From the NCBI RefSeq assembly GCF_900116515.1, contig NZ_FPBA01000002.1:310001-374000 (forward strand): a stretch of 64,000 nucleotides of DNA, read 5' to 3'. The translations under genes and the position numbers were made by a program. This stretch comes from Geodermatophilus amargosae. GTDB taxonomy: Bacteria > Actinomycetota > Actinomycetes > Mycobacteriales > Geodermatophilaceae. This document shows positions 10,965 to 19,472 of this stretch, in pieces (position 1 is the first letter of the stretch; every line of letters starts with the position of its first letter). The notes under the pieces are model-generated. The model did not search any database. It was not told the origin of the DNA and saw only the letters and a program-made list of their open reading frames with translations.

Positions 10965-12005
10965 CTATCGGCTGACGACGTCGATCGGCAGGGAGCTGTC
11001 GGCGCCGAGGTCGGGGGCCGACGGCGCGACGCCGGCGGTGACCAGCCGCGAGCCGAGCGCGGCGACCATCGCGCCGTTGTCGGTGCACAGCCGCGGGCTG
11101 GGCACCCGCAGCACGATCCCGGCCGCGGCGCAGCGCTCCTCGGCCAGTGCCCGCAGCCGCGAGTTGGCCGCCACTCCCCCGCCGAGCACCAGGTGGTCGA
11201 CGCCGTGGTCGCGGCAGGCGCGCACCGCCTTGGCGGTCAGCACGTCGGCGACCGCCTCCTGGAACGACGCAGCGACGTCCGTCACCGGCACCGGCTCACC
11301 GGCCCTCCGCCGCGCCTCGACCCAGCGCGCGACGGCGGTCTTCAGGCCGGAGAAGCTGAAGTCGTAGGGGGCGTCGCGGGGGCCGGTGAGCCCGCGGGGG
11401 AAGTCGACCGCCGACGGGTCTCCCTCGCGGGCGGCGCGGTCGATCGGCGGGCCGCCGGGGAACGGCAGGCCGAGCACGCGGGCGACCTTGTCGAAGGCCT
11501 CCCCGGCGGCGTCGTCGATCGTGCGGCCCAGGGACCGCACCTCCAGGGCGAGGTCGGGCACCAGCAGCAGCGAGCTGTGCCCCCCGGAGACCAGCAGCGC
11601 CAGCGACGGCTCGGCCAGCGGGCCGTGCTGCAGCTCGTCGACGGCGACGTGCGCGGCCAGGTGGTTGACCCCGTACAGCGGCCTGTCGAGCGCGAGCGCG
11701 TACGCCTTCGCGGCGGCCAGCCCGACCAGCAGCGCGCCGGTGAGCCCCGGGCCTGCGGTGACGGCGACCGCGTCGACGTCGGACGCGGACACCCCGGCCT
11801 CGGCCAGGGCGCGGTGCACGGTCGGGACCATCGCCTCCAGGTGCGCCCGCGAGGCGATCTCGGGCACCACGCCGCCGAAGCGCTCGTGCTCGGCCATCGA
11901 CGTCGCCAGCGCGTCGGCGAGCAGCGTGTGCCCGCGGACGATCCCGACGCCGGTCTCGTCGCACGAGGTCTCGAACCCGATGACCAGCGGCTCGCTCGAC
12001 GTCAC
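10965..12005 (-). CDS. tsaD: tRNA t6A37 threonylcarbamoyltransferase subunit TsaD
   Basis: Transfers threonylcarbamoyl from TC-AMP to A37 of ANN-decoding tRNAs, with TsaB and TsaE. 346 aa, ASKHA fold; metal-binding NHLAAH, nucleotide-binding [13 protein letters not shown] and [12 protein letters not shown], and the family start [16 protein letters not shown]. Last gene of tsaB-rimI-tsaD on the minus strand, 67 bases after rimI. The gap is G/C-rich with no clear promoter. Confidence 0.96.
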   Translation of the reverse strand: MTSSEPLVIGFETSCDETGVGIVRGHTLLADALATSMAEHERFGGVVPEIASRAHLEAMVPTVHRALAEAGVSASDVDAVAVTAGPGLTGALLVGLAAAKAYALALDRPLYGVNHLAAHVAVDELQHGPLAEPSLALLVSGGHSSLLLVPDLALEVRSLGRTIDDAAGEAFDKVARVLGLPFPGGPPIDRAAREGDPSAVDFPRGLTGPRDAPYDFSFSGLKTAVARWVEARRRAGEPVPVTDVAASFQEAVADVLTAKAVRACRDHGVDHLVLGGGVAANSRLRALAEERCAAAGIVLRVPSPRLCTDNGAMVAALGSRLVTAGVAPSAPDLGADSSLPIDVVSR

Positions 12006-12072
12006 CGTCCGCTCCCGCGGTCGCTCCGCTCCTCGCGCGCAGGGCTCGCTGCGATGCCCACTCCCCGTCCGC

Positions 12073-12522
12073 TCATCGGATCTGCTCCCGCCTCATCACG
12101 ACCGCGTCGGTGTTGCTCGGCTGGTAGTAGCCGCGCCGCCGGCCGATCTCGGTGAACCCGCGCCGCCGGTAGAGGCCCTGCGCCAGCTCGTTGTCGGCCC
12201 GCACCTCGAGCAGCACCACGGGGCTGCGCCGGTCGGCCTCGGCCAGCAGCGCGTCGAGCAGCTGCGCGCCGATGCCCTCCCCCTGCCGGCCGGTGGCGAC
12301 GCCGATGGTGGCCACGTGCGCCTCGTCGTCGTAGGCGATCAGCCCGGCGTACCCGACGACCGCCCCCTCGTCCTCGGCGACCAGGTAGTGCCGGGTGTCG
12401 GTGCGGGCGAGCTCGTCGCGGTACATCGCCCGGGTCCAGGTGTCGGGCGCGAAGAGCTCGTCCTCCAGCGCCAGCACGGCGTCGAGGTCGGCCAGCCGCA
12501 TCGGCCGCAGGCGGGCGGTCAC
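12073..12522 (-). CDS. rimI: Ribosomal-protein-alanine N-acetyltransferase (RimI type)
   Basis: 149-aa GNAT acetyltransferase. Acetyl-CoA loop [16 protein letters not shown], substrate strand [20 protein letters not shown] and the RimI-like ending [20 protein letters not shown]. Likely acetylates the N-terminus of S18 and perhaps other proteins. GTG start overlaps the tsaB stop by four bases (GTGA). The place between tsaB and tsaD is the usual actinobacterial order. Confidence 0.92.
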   Translation of the reverse strand: MTARLRPMRLADLDAVLALEDELFAPDTWTRAMYRDELARTDTRHYLVAEDEGAVVGYAGLIAYDDEAHVATIGVATGRQGEGIGAQLLDALLAEADRRSPVVLLEVRADNELAQGLYRRRGFTEIGRRRGYYQPSNTDAVVMRREQIR

Positions 12523-13157
12523 GGCGTCGTCACCGGCTTGAACGACGTCGGCGGGACGGCGTCGGGCCGGCGCAGGTACAGCGGCACCAGCGGACCGGCG
12601 GACGACGGGTCGTCGAGCAGGGTCGCCGCGGCGCGCAGCAGCCCGGCCGTGGTCACCTCGGCCGGCTCGACCGGCGAACCGAGCCGCTCGGCGAACCGCG
12701 GGTCGCCGGCCAGCGGGCCGGTCAGCCGGGCGTCCTCCGGGCGGACGACACCGGGGCCGTCCACCCGTGCGCCGTCGGCGTCGTAGGCAGCCCAGTAGAC
12801 CTCCTTGCGGCGGGCGTCGGTGACCACGGTGCGCGCCCCCGAGCCGACCGCGTCGAGCGAGCAGACGCCGACGGCGGGGACGCCGCGCGCGTCGGCGAGC
12901 GCCGCGGCGGTGACGACGCCGACCCGCAGGCCGGTGAACGGCCCGGGGCCGAGGCCGGCCACGACGGCGTGGACGTCGGCGAGGGCCAGGCCGGCCTCGG
13001 CGAGCGCCTCCCGCACGGCGGGGACCAGCAGCTCGGCGTGCCGGTTGCCCGAGGGGACCGCCCGCTCGGCGAGCACCTCGACGTCCCCGCCCTCTGACCG
13101 GCGGGCGACCCCGGCGACCAGCGTGGGGGTCGCGGTGTCGAGGGCGAGGACGAGCAC
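12519..13157 (-). CDS. tsaB: tRNA t6A modification protein TsaB
   Basis: Non-catalytic partner of TsaD in t6A synthesis. 212 aa with the family start VLVLALDTATPTLVAGVA, central GNRHAELLVPAVREALAEAG and GLGPGPFTGLRVGVVTA. The GTG at 13157 gives this N-terminus; the frame remains open to 13253 but that part is not conserved-looking. First gene of tsaB-rimI-tsaD here, since tsaE, which usually precedes it, lies 2.2 kb away. Confidence 0.93.
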   Translation of the reverse strand: MLVLALDTATPTLVAGVARRSEGGDVEVLAERAVPSGNRHAELLVPAVREALAEAGLALADVHAVVAGLGPGPFTGLRVGVVTAAALADARGVPAVGVCSLDAVGSGARTVVTDARRKEVYWAAYDADGARVDGPGVVRPEDARLTGPLAGDPRFAERLGSPVEPAEVTTAGLLRAAATLLDDPSSAGPLVPLYLRRPDAVPPTSFKPVTTP

Positions 13158-13243
13158 GGTCGGCCAGGTTAGTCCGGCGTTGTCGGACGACGGTGCGGTC
13201 GGGCAGGATCGCGCAGCCCACCTGATCGAGGACGAGGACGCCG

Positions 13244-13927
13244 ATGACCGCATCCCTGCTGCTCGTGCACGGCGCCTGGCACGGCTCCTGGTGCTGGGGA
13301 CCGCTCCGGGACGCCCTCGGCGACGACGTCCGGGTGCACACCGTCGACCTGCCCAGCGTGGGTGACGACCCGGCCGCCCTGGGCGACCTGTACGCCGATG
13401 CCGCGGCCGTGCGGGGCGCGCTCGAGGAGGTGGACGGGCCGGTCGTCGTCGTCGGCCACTCGTACGGCGGCGCCGTGGTGACCGAGGCGGTCACCGCGGA
13501 CAGCGGCGCCGCGCACCTCGTCTACCTGTGCGCCTTCCAGCTCGACGTCGGCGACTCGCTGCTGGGCACCGTGGGCGGGCAGGCGCCGCCGTGGTGGGAC
13601 GTCCAGGAGCAGGCGATCGGCGTGGTCGGCCCGGAGCGGGTCTTCTACAACGGGGTGCCGGACGAGCTGACCCGCGACTCGGTGGCGCGCATCGCCCTGC
13701 AGTCCCGCGCGTCGGTCGAGCAGCCGCTGACCAACGCGGGGTGGCGGCACACGCCGAGCACGTACGTCGTCTGCGAGGAGGACCAGGCCATCCCGGTGTT
13801 CGCTCAGGAGGCGATGTCCTCGCGGGCCGGCGAGGTGCTGCGCCTGCCGTCCGGGCACTCGCCGTTCCTCTCGCACCCGGCCGAGCTGGCCGCGCTGCTG
13901 CGCCCGGTCCTCGACCGCGCCGGCTGA
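13244..13927 (+). CDS. Alpha/beta hydrolase (EstA/HNL-like small esterase)
   Basis: 227-aa alpha/beta-hydrolase. Oxyanion region LLLVHGAWHGSWCWGPLRDA, nucleophile Ser73 in VVGHSYGG, acid in VVCEEDQAIP, and His in LPSGHSPFLSHP. The short form with CEEDQAIP and GHSPFLS is typical of plant-like methylesterase/hydroxynitrile-lyase relatives found in actinobacteria. Substrate unknown. GAGGACG upstream of the ATG. Inserted on the plus strand between tsaB and tsaE; its stop is 2 bases from the Nudix gene stop. Confidence 0.85.
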   Translation: MTASLLLVHGAWHGSWCWGPLRDALGDDVRVHTVDLPSVGDDPAALGDLYADAAAVRGALEEVDGPVVVVGHSYGGAVVTEAVTADSGAAHLVYLCAFQLDVGDSLLGTVGGQAPPWWDVQEQAIGVVGPERVFYNGVPDELTRDSVARIALQSRASVEQPLTNAGWRHTPSTYVVCEEDQAIPVFAQEAMSSRAGEVLRLPSGHSPFLSHPAELAALLRPVLDRAG

Positions 13928-13929
13928 GG

Positions 13930-14340
13930 TCAGTCCGGCCGCGCCGCGGGCCCGGCCACCCGCTCGACCAGGCCGGCGTAACAGGGGTGCGCCAGCTCCA
14001 GGTCGCCCACCTCGGCCGCCCCGACCCACCGCAGCTCGTCGTGCTCGGCGGGCTGCAGGTTGCGCGGCTCCCCGCGCCAGGCGCGCACGACGTGCACCGT
14101 CAGCGCCACCTCGCCGTCGGTCACCCGCAGGACCGGCTCGTCGTCCACCTCGGTCGCCTCGACGCCGATCTCCTCGCGCAGCTCGCGGAGGAGGGCGGTG
14201 CGCTCGTCCTCCCCCGGCTCGACGTGGCCGCCGACGACATCCCAGACGCCGGGGTACCAGCCGCGGCCGGGCGACCGGTGGCCCAGCAGGACGCGGCCGT
14301 CGCGGACGAGCAGGCCCGCGACGACGTGGTGCACGGTCAC
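13930..14340 (-). CDS. Nudix hydrolase
   Basis: 136-aa Nudix protein. The Nudix box runs from residue 38 to 60 (GHVEPGEDERTALLR then ELREEIGV) and has all the GX5EX7REUXEEXGU residues. GHRSPGRGWYPGVWDVVGGH before the box resembles MutT/DHNTP-type enzymes that clean up oxidised or unusual nucleotides; substrate not determinable. GTG start overlaps the upstream acetyltransferase stop by four bases (GTGA). Confidence 0.88.
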   Translation of the reverse strand: MTVHHVVAGLLVRDGRVLLGHRSPGRGWYPGVWDVVGGHVEPGEDERTALLRELREEIGVEATEVDDEPVLRVTDGEVALTVHVVRAWRGEPRNLQPAEHDELRWVGAAEVGDLELAHPCYAGLVERVAGPAARPD

Positions 14341-14843
14341 GCGTCCAGCTCGTACACGGTCTCGAGGCCGTCGACCTCGTCGACCTGCTCGCCCACCTCC
14401 CGGAACCCGAACGGCCGCGCCACCGCCTGCGAGGCCGCGTTGTCCGGGGCGATCGAGAGGCGCACCACCCGGACGTCCGGCTCGCGGCGGGCCCGGTCCA
14501 GCAGCACCGCGAGGGCGGCGCGGGCGTAGCCGCGGCGCCGGTGCTCCGGCAGCACGGCGTAACCGATCTCGACCATGCCGCGGGCGTCGGGCGGGCCGTG
14601 GAAGCCGGCGCGGCCGACCACCTGCCCGCTGTCCACGTCCTGCACCACGCCGGTCACCCACGCGGCGACGCCGGGGTCGTCGGCCACCTGCTGCGCCCGC
14701 ATCCGCCAGACCGGCGCCCAGCCGGGATCGGCGAAGGCCGGTGGCAGCGGCACCGGGGCTGCGGCGTTCGCAGCGGCGAGGTCGCCGTCGGCCAGCGCGG
14801 CGAACACCGGGTGCGACAGGGCCAGGACTCCCACGCGCGGCAC
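14337..14843 (-). CDS. GNAT family N-acetyltransferase
   Basis: 168 aa. Acetyl-CoA site VLPEHRRRGYARAALAVLLD with the flanking strand VEIGYAVL and VVRLSIAPDNAASQAVARPF, as in RimJ/RimL-like GNATs. GTG at 14843 chosen (VPRVGVLALSHPVF); a GTG at 14834 is possible. Coupled to the Nudix gene and divergent, by 45 bases, from a second GNAT gene. Substrate unknown. Confidence 0.85.
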   Translation of the reverse strand: MPRVGVLALSHPVFAALADGDLAAANAAAPVPLPPAFADPGWAPVWRMRAQQVADDPGVAAWVTGVVQDVDSGQVVGRAGFHGPPDARGMVEIGYAVLPEHRRRGYARAALAVLLDRARREPDVRVVRLSIAPDNAASQAVARPFGFREVGEQVDEVDGLETVYELDA

Positions 14844-14888
14844 GACTGGCGACGCTAGCGGTCCGGCGTCCCGTGCGACCCTGGCACC

Positions 14889-15398
14889 GTGCGCTGGCCG
14901 GCCGCGGACCTGGTCGAGACGCCGCGGCTGCGCCTCGAGCCGATGACCGTCGCGCACGCCGACGACCTGCACCCCGTCCTCGCCGACCCCGCGCTGTACC
15001 GGTTCACCGGCGGGAGCCCGCCGACGCCCGACGAGCAACGGGCCCGGTCCGCGCGACAGGCCGTCGGCGCCTCCCACGACGGGACGCAGGGCTGGCTCAC
15101 CTGGGTCCTGCGGCTGCGGGACACCGGTGCCGTCGCCGGCTTCGTCCAGGCCACGCTCACCCGCGACGGCGACGTCCTCACCGCGGACCTCGCCTGGGTG
15201 GTCGGCACCGCCGGTCAGGGCGGGGGGCTCGCCACGGAGGCGGCCGTCGCCGTCGTCGCCCGACTGCGGGCGCAGGGCGTCGCCCGGTTCGGCGCCTGGA
15301 TCTCCCCGGACCACGCCGCCTCGGCCGCGGTGGCCCGGCGGTGCGGGCTGACATCCACTGCGGAGGTCGCCGACGGCGAGGTCCGCTGGGCGGGATGA
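14889..15398 (+). CDS. GNAT family N-acetyltransferase
   Basis: 169-aa GNAT of the RimJ/RimL type: ETPRLRLEPMTVAHADDLHP at the N-terminus and AWVVGTAGQGGGLATEAAVA as acetyl-CoA loop, then WISPDHAASAAVARRCG. GTG start with no strong Shine-Dalgarno. Only 45 bases separate it from the divergent GNAT, so their promoters must overlap. Its stop is 4 bases from the tsaE stop (convergent). Confidence 0.85.
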   Translation: MRWPAADLVETPRLRLEPMTVAHADDLHPVLADPALYRFTGGSPPTPDEQRARSARQAVGASHDGTQGWLTWVLRLRDTGAVAGFVQATLTRDGDVLTADLAWVVGTAGQGGGLATEAAVAVVARLRAQGVARFGAWISPDHAASAAVARRCGLTSTAEVADGEVRWAG

Positions 15399-15402
15399 CC
15401 GC

Positions 15403-15852
15403 TCAGCCGCCGAGCCGGGCCTCCCAGCCGGCTCCGTGGGGCACCAGCACGGCCGTGCGGACGTCGTCGTCGCGGCGGTCGAGCCGCACCTCCAGGTGCT
15501 CGTCGGCCAGCCGCTCGACCAGCCCGGCCCCCCACTCGACCACGGTCACCGACTCCTCGGTCGAGGCGTCGAGGTCCAGGTCGTCCACGTCGGCGACGCT
15601 GCCGAGCCGGTAGGCGTCCACGTGCACCAGCGGCAGCCGCCCGCCGCGGTGCACGCGGGCGATGACGAACGTCGGCGAGGTCACCGGCTCGCCGACGCCG
15701 AGCGCCGCGCCGAGGCCCTGGGTCAGCGCGGTCTTGCCCGCACCCAGCGGGCCGGTGAGGACGACCAGGTCCCCCGGCGCGACGACGTCCGCCAGCGCCG
15801 CACCCAGCGCCCGGGTGTCGTCGACCGTGGGCAGCAGGTGCTCGCGCCTCAC
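15403..15852 (-). CDS. tsaE: tRNA t6A ATPase TsaE
   Basis: P-loop ATPase that cycles the TsaD-TsaB complex in t6A synthesis. 149 aa, Walker A GPLGAGKT at residues 34-41, TSPTFVIARVH and LVHVDAYRLGSVADVDDLDL as in the family. GTG start overlaps the uracil-DNA glycosylase stop by four bases (GTGA). In relatives it directly precedes tsaB; here convergent and divergent insertions separate them. Confidence 0.95.
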   Translation of the reverse strand: MRREHLLPTVDDTRALGAALADVVAPGDLVVLTGPLGAGKTALTQGLGAALGVGEPVTSPTFVIARVHRGGRLPLVHVDAYRLGSVADVDDLDLDASTEESVTVVEWGAGLVERLADEHLEVRLDRRDDDVRTAVLVPHGAGWEARLGG

Positions 15853-16481
15853 GGCGCCAGGCTCCGCGCCACCGACGTCAGGTCCTCCAGCAGCCCGGCC
15901 CGCGGCGCCCCGGCCGGGCCGAACCGGATGGCCGCCGACGGGTGGTAGGTGGCCCAGACCGCCCGGCCGCCGACGTCGTGCGGCCGGCCGCGAACCTCGG
16001 CGAGCTTCGTCCGCGGCCCGAGGAACCACTTGGCCGAGGACAGCCCCAGCGCGACGACGACGGGCGGGTCGAGCAGCTCCAGCTGGCGGCGCAGCCAGCC
16101 GCTGCAGCGGGCCACCTCCGGCGTCTTGGGGGTGCGGTTGCCCGGGGGCCGGCACTTCACGACGTTGAGCACCGCGGCCTCGGCGCGGTCCAGGCCGGCC
16201 TCGGCGAGCAGCAGGTCCAGCAGCTGCCCCGACTTCCCCACGAAGGGCCGGCCGGTGTCGTCCTCGTTCGCGCCGGGCGCCTCGCCGATCAGCGCGAACC
16301 GCGCCCGGCCCCGGCGCGGGGGGTCCCCGACGACCACGTGCTGCCGGGTGGCGGCCAGCTCGGGGCAGGCGACGCACGGCGTCGCGGCCGCGGCGAGCGC
16401 CGGCCAGTCCGCGGCCGCGGCGGCGGTGCGGGCGACCTCCTCGGCCGTGGCGTCGGACCGGGGCGGACGGGGAGCGGCCAC
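15849..16481 (-). CDS. Family 4 uracil-DNA glycosylase
   Basis: Removes uracil from DNA in base-excision repair. 210 aa with the [4Fe-4S] cysteine pattern of family 4: C36-x2-C39, C110 (VVKCRPPGNRTPKT) and C126. Catalytic motif 1 is GEAPGANEDDTGRPF and motif 2 is HPSAAIRFG. The first 34 residues are a poorly conserved Ala-rich leader. GTG start, coupled to tsaE. Family 4 enzymes are heat-stable in thermophiles but widespread in actinobacteria. Confidence 0.92.
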   Translation of the reverse strand: MAAPRPPRSDATAEEVARTAAAAADWPALAAAATPCVACPELAATRQHVVVGDPPRRGRARFALIGEAPGANEDDTGRPFVGKSGQLLDLLLAEAGLDRAEAAVLNVVKCRPPGNRTPKTPEVARCSGWLRRQLELLDPPVVVALGLSSAKWFLGPRTKLAEVRGRPHDVGGRAVWATYHPSAAIRFGPAGAPRAGLLEDLTSVARSLAP

Positions 16482-16584
16482 GCGCCGACCCTACGGCGGC
16501 CGATCACGAGCGGCCTCCGGGCTTCCCTCCTCCCCCGCCGCCTGTCACCGTTGACCCGGGATCCCGCGACCGGGAGGAGCCGCC

Positions 16585-17136
16585 ATGACGCAGCCGGACG
16601 TGTACGACGTCGCCTGCCTCGCGGGAGGCCCGCACCGGGTGGTCGACACCGCGCTGGTGGCGCTGCTGGTCACCGGCCGGGTCCGCGCGGTCGCCCCCGG
16701 GGAGCTGCAGGTGGTCGAGGCGCGGCGTCGCCACCCGGTCGAGGCCGCGGTCCTCGACGCCGTCGGTGCTCGCGGCCGGCGCTCGGTGGAGACGGTGCAC
16801 TGGCGGGCCGAGGCCGACGAGCGGATCGCCGGGATGGTCCGGCGGCTGCGCGCCGAGCGCCTGCTGGGCCGGTTCCTCGGCCCCACCGCGGCCGGCCGCC
16901 GGGTGCTCGAGCGCGCGAGGGCCGCCGACGTCGGTCCGGTGCTGCACGCCGCGCTCCTGGGGCCGGGGCAGCTCGCCGACCCGGCGCTGCGCGCGGCGGT
17001 CCTGGAGCCGCCGCGGCGGCCGGTGCTCCCGGACAGCGGCGTCTCGCCGTGGGTGCTGTCCTTCGCCGACGGCTGCGACGCCGCGCAGCGGACCCGCGAC
17101 GAGCTGCTCGGCCGGTCGGTCGACGCCCGGGGCTGA
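16585..17136 (+). CDS. TIGR04222-like domain protein, soluble form
   Basis: 183 aa, tentatively recognised. VYDVACLAGGPHRVVDTALV followed by ALLVTGRVRAVAPGELQVV resembles the TIGR04222 region (YLxGGPxRVxxxAL..L) usually found in actinobacterial membrane proteins. No transmembrane segment is present here, so this is a free domain or a different branch. Middle part is Arg/Ala-rich helices; the end SGVSPWVLSFADGCDAAQRT is unusual. GGGAGGAG before the ATG. Function unknown. Confidence 0.6.
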   Translation: MTQPDVYDVACLAGGPHRVVDTALVALLVTGRVRAVAPGELQVVEARRRHPVEAAVLDAVGARGRRSVETVHWRAEADERIAGMVRRLRAERLLGRFLGPTAAGRRVLERARAADVGPVLHAALLGPGQLADPALRAAVLEPPRRPVLPDSGVSPWVLSFADGCDAAQRTRDELLGRSVDARG

Positions 17137-17139
17137 GCC

Positions 17140-18342
17140 TCAGTCGCGGACGCGCGCGGTCGTGGCGACGACCCGGCGGAGCAGGCCCGCCAGCGCGCGG
17201 GTGACCTCCTCGGGCCGCTCCAGCGTCACCAGGTGGCCGGCGCGCGGGACGACGACGTACTCGACCATCGGCCCCTCGCCACCGAGCAGCTCCACGAGGG
17301 TGTCGCTGTGCTCCTTGGGGATCATCCGGTCCTCGTCGCCGGTGAGCACCAGCGTCGGGACGCCCCGCAACGGCTGCAGCGCGCCGGTCTCGTCGAGGCC
17401 GGCCAGCGCCGGGTAGAACTCCGCGATCACGTCGACCGGGGTGCCGCCGATCATCGAGTCCACGTAGCGGCCCAGGCGCGGGTCGACGTCGGTGGAGGCG
17501 AAGGACAGCGAGCGGGTGACGGCCGAGACGACGTCGGCGGCCAGCCGGCGGGTGCGCTCGGCGATCGCCGGGCGACGGCGCATGGTGAACGCGGCGATCG
17601 GCAGCACCGCGGCGCGCACGCGGGTGAGGAACTCGGGCATGCCGAAGCTGAGGTCGGCGAGGTTGCCGCTCGACGTGGACACCAGCGCGACGCCGAGGAC
17701 CTTCGTGCCGAACAGCTCCGGGGCGACGTCGGCCAGGCCCATGACCGTCATGCCGCCCATCGAGTGCCCGACCAGCACGACCGGCCCCTCGGGGACGCGC
17801 GCGTCGAGCACGGTGCGGAGGTCGTGGGCGAGCTGCTCGATCGTCGAGTGCTCGGCCGGGCCGCGCGAGGAGGACCCGTGGCCGCGGTGGTCGTAGAACA
17901 CCAGCCGGGCCTCGGGGCGGTGCCCGTTGGCGGTGGCCAGCTCTGCGCCCAGCGAGCGCCGCTGGTAGGTCCACGACGCCATCGACAGCGTGTAGCCGTG
18001 GACGAAGACGACGGTCAGCGGCGCGTCGAGCGGGCCGACCTCCTCGACCGCCAGCAGCACCCCGTCCTCGGCCTGGACGAGGGCGGTGCGGTCGGCCCGG
18101 CGCGACGCGGCGCCGAGCGGGTCGTCCTCGCGCAGCTCGGCGTCGCTGGCCCCCTCGGGCAGCGCGCCCGTCGGGCTGACCCGGTCGGCGCGCACCCGGC
18201 GCGTGGCGATCCGGGCCACGGCCACGCCGACGGCGGTGGTGGCCGCCGCCAGGCCGACGACGGCGCCGGCGACCCCGACCCCCGGGTGCCGCTCCAGCGC
18301 CCCGGTCACGCCCGAGCGCGCTGGCCCCTTGCTGCGTGCCAT
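17140..18342 (-). CDS. Membrane-anchored alpha/beta hydrolase
   Basis: 400 aa. One N-terminal hydrophobic segment at about residues 20-42 (GVAGAVVGLAAATTAVGVAV), then the hydrolase: VVFVHGYTLSMASW, RLVFYDHRGHGSSSRG, nucleophile GHSMGGMTVMGLA, acid in LVLTGDEDRMIP and His in PRAGHLVTLERPEEV. In actinobacteria a hydrolase of this type sits between alr and tsaE, as here after rearrangement. ATG overlaps the alr stop by one base (TGATG). A substrate in the envelope is inference. Confidence 0.87.
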   Translation of the reverse strand: MARSKGPARSGVTGALERHPGVGVAGAVVGLAAATTAVGVAVARIATRRVRADRVSPTGALPEGASDAELREDDPLGAASRRADRTALVQAEDGVLLAVEEVGPLDAPLTVVFVHGYTLSMASWTYQRRSLGAELATANGHRPEARLVFYDHRGHGSSSRGPAEHSTIEQLAHDLRTVLDARVPEGPVVLVGHSMGGMTVMGLADVAPELFGTKVLGVALVSTSSGNLADLSFGMPEFLTRVRAAVLPIAAFTMRRRPAIAERTRRLAADVVSAVTRSLSFASTDVDPRLGRYVDSMIGGTPVDVIAEFYPALAGLDETGALQPLRGVPTLVLTGDEDRMIPKEHSDTLVELLGGEGPMVEYVVVPRAGHLVTLERPEEVTRALAGLLRRVVATTARVRD

Positions 18343-19472
18343 CAGATCGCCCCCGCGGACCCGACGTGGCGGCGCGTGAAGCGCCCGCCGACCCGGGTCA
18401 CCAGCTCGTAGTGGATGGTGTCGACCGCGTCGGCCCACTGCTGCGCGGTCGGCTCGCCGCGGTCGCCGGGGCCCCACAGGACCACCTCGTCGCCCGGCGC
18501 CACGGCCGCGTCGCCGACGTCGAGGACGAACTGGTCCATGCACACCCGCCCGGCGATGGTGCGCTGCGCGCCGCCGGCGAGGACCGGCGCGCGGTTGCCC
18601 GCCGCCCGCGGCACGCCGTCGGCGTACCCGACCGGCACCAGCGCCAGCGTGGTCCCGGCGTCGGTCGTGTAGGTGTGGCCGTAGGAGACGCCGGCGCCCG
18701 CGGGCACCCGCTTGGTCAGCGCCACCCGCGCGCGCACGGTCATCGCCGGCGTCAGCCCGTGGGCGCTCGCGTCGCCACCGAGCGGGTCGAGGCCGTACAG
18801 GGCGATCCCGGGGCGGACCATGTCGTACCAGGTGTCCGGCAGGGCCACGGTGGCCGCGGAGTTGGCCAGGTGGCGGCGGCCGTGCAGCCCGGCGTCGTCG
18901 GCGATCCCCACGGCCTCCTCGAAGACCCGCACCTGCGCGCCGATCGTCGGGTGGGTGGGGGCGTCGGCGTAGGCCATGTGGCTCCACAGCCCGACCACCT
19001 CGACCTCCCCGTCGGCCTGCGCGCGGGCCGCCGCAGCGACCAGGCCCGGCCAGTCGGCGGTCGTGGCGCCCTCGCGGGACAGGCCGGTGTCGGCGCACAG
19101 GTGCAGCCGCGCGGTCCGGCCGGTGGCGCGGGCGGCGGCGACCACCTCGGCGAGGCCCCACTCCGCGTTGGCGGACACCTCGACGTCGGCGGCCAGCGCG
19201 GGCGCGAAGTCGGTGCCGGGCGCGTGCAGCCAGGCCAGCAGCGGCGCCGTCACCCCGGCGGCGCGCAGCGCGAGCGCCTCCTCGAGGACGGCGACCCCGA
19301 GTGCGTCGGCGCCGCCCGCGAGGACCGCGCGGGCGGCGGGCACCAGCCCGTGCCCGTAGCCGTCGGCCTTGACCACCGCCATGAGCGGCCGGCCGACCCG
19401 CTCGCGCAGCACGGCGGTGTTCGCCGCGATCGCGTCGAGGTCGACGACCACCTCGGCCCGGGGTTCGCTCAC
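18342..19472 (-). CDS. alr: Alanine racemase
   Basis: PLP enzyme making D-Ala for peptidoglycan. 376 aa, PLP-lysine in VVKADGYGHG, catalytic Tyr region SYGHTYTT, RPGIALYGLDP and VCMDQFVLDVG of the beta-barrel domain. GTG at 19472 ([18 protein letters not shown]) overlaps the nnr stop by four bases. Part of acpS-nnr-alr-hydrolase, all overlapping. Confidence 0.95.
   Translation of the reverse strand: MSEPRAEVVVDLDAIAANTAVLRERVGRPLMAVVKADGYGHGLVPAARAVLAGGADALGVAVLEEALALRAAGVTAPLLAWLHAPGTDFAPALAADVEVSANAEWGLAEVVAAARATGRTARLHLCADTGLSREGATTADWPGLVAAAARAQADGEVEVVGLWSHMAYADAPTHPTIGAQVRVFEEAVGIADDAGLHGRRHLANSAATVALPDTWYDMVRPGIALYGLDPLGGDASAHGLTPAMTVRARVALTKRVPAGAGVSYGHTYTTDAGTTLALVPVGYADGVPRAAGNRAPVLAGGAQRTIAGRVCMDQFVLDVGDAAVAPGDEVVLWGPGDRGEPTAQQWADAVDTIHYELVTRVGGRFTRRHVGSAGAI

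Noticed and set aside
12006..12072. A further copy of the interspersed repeat between rimI and tsaD
   Set aside because: It shares only short GC-rich words (CACTCC, CTCCGCTCC) with the repeat unit and lacks the core.
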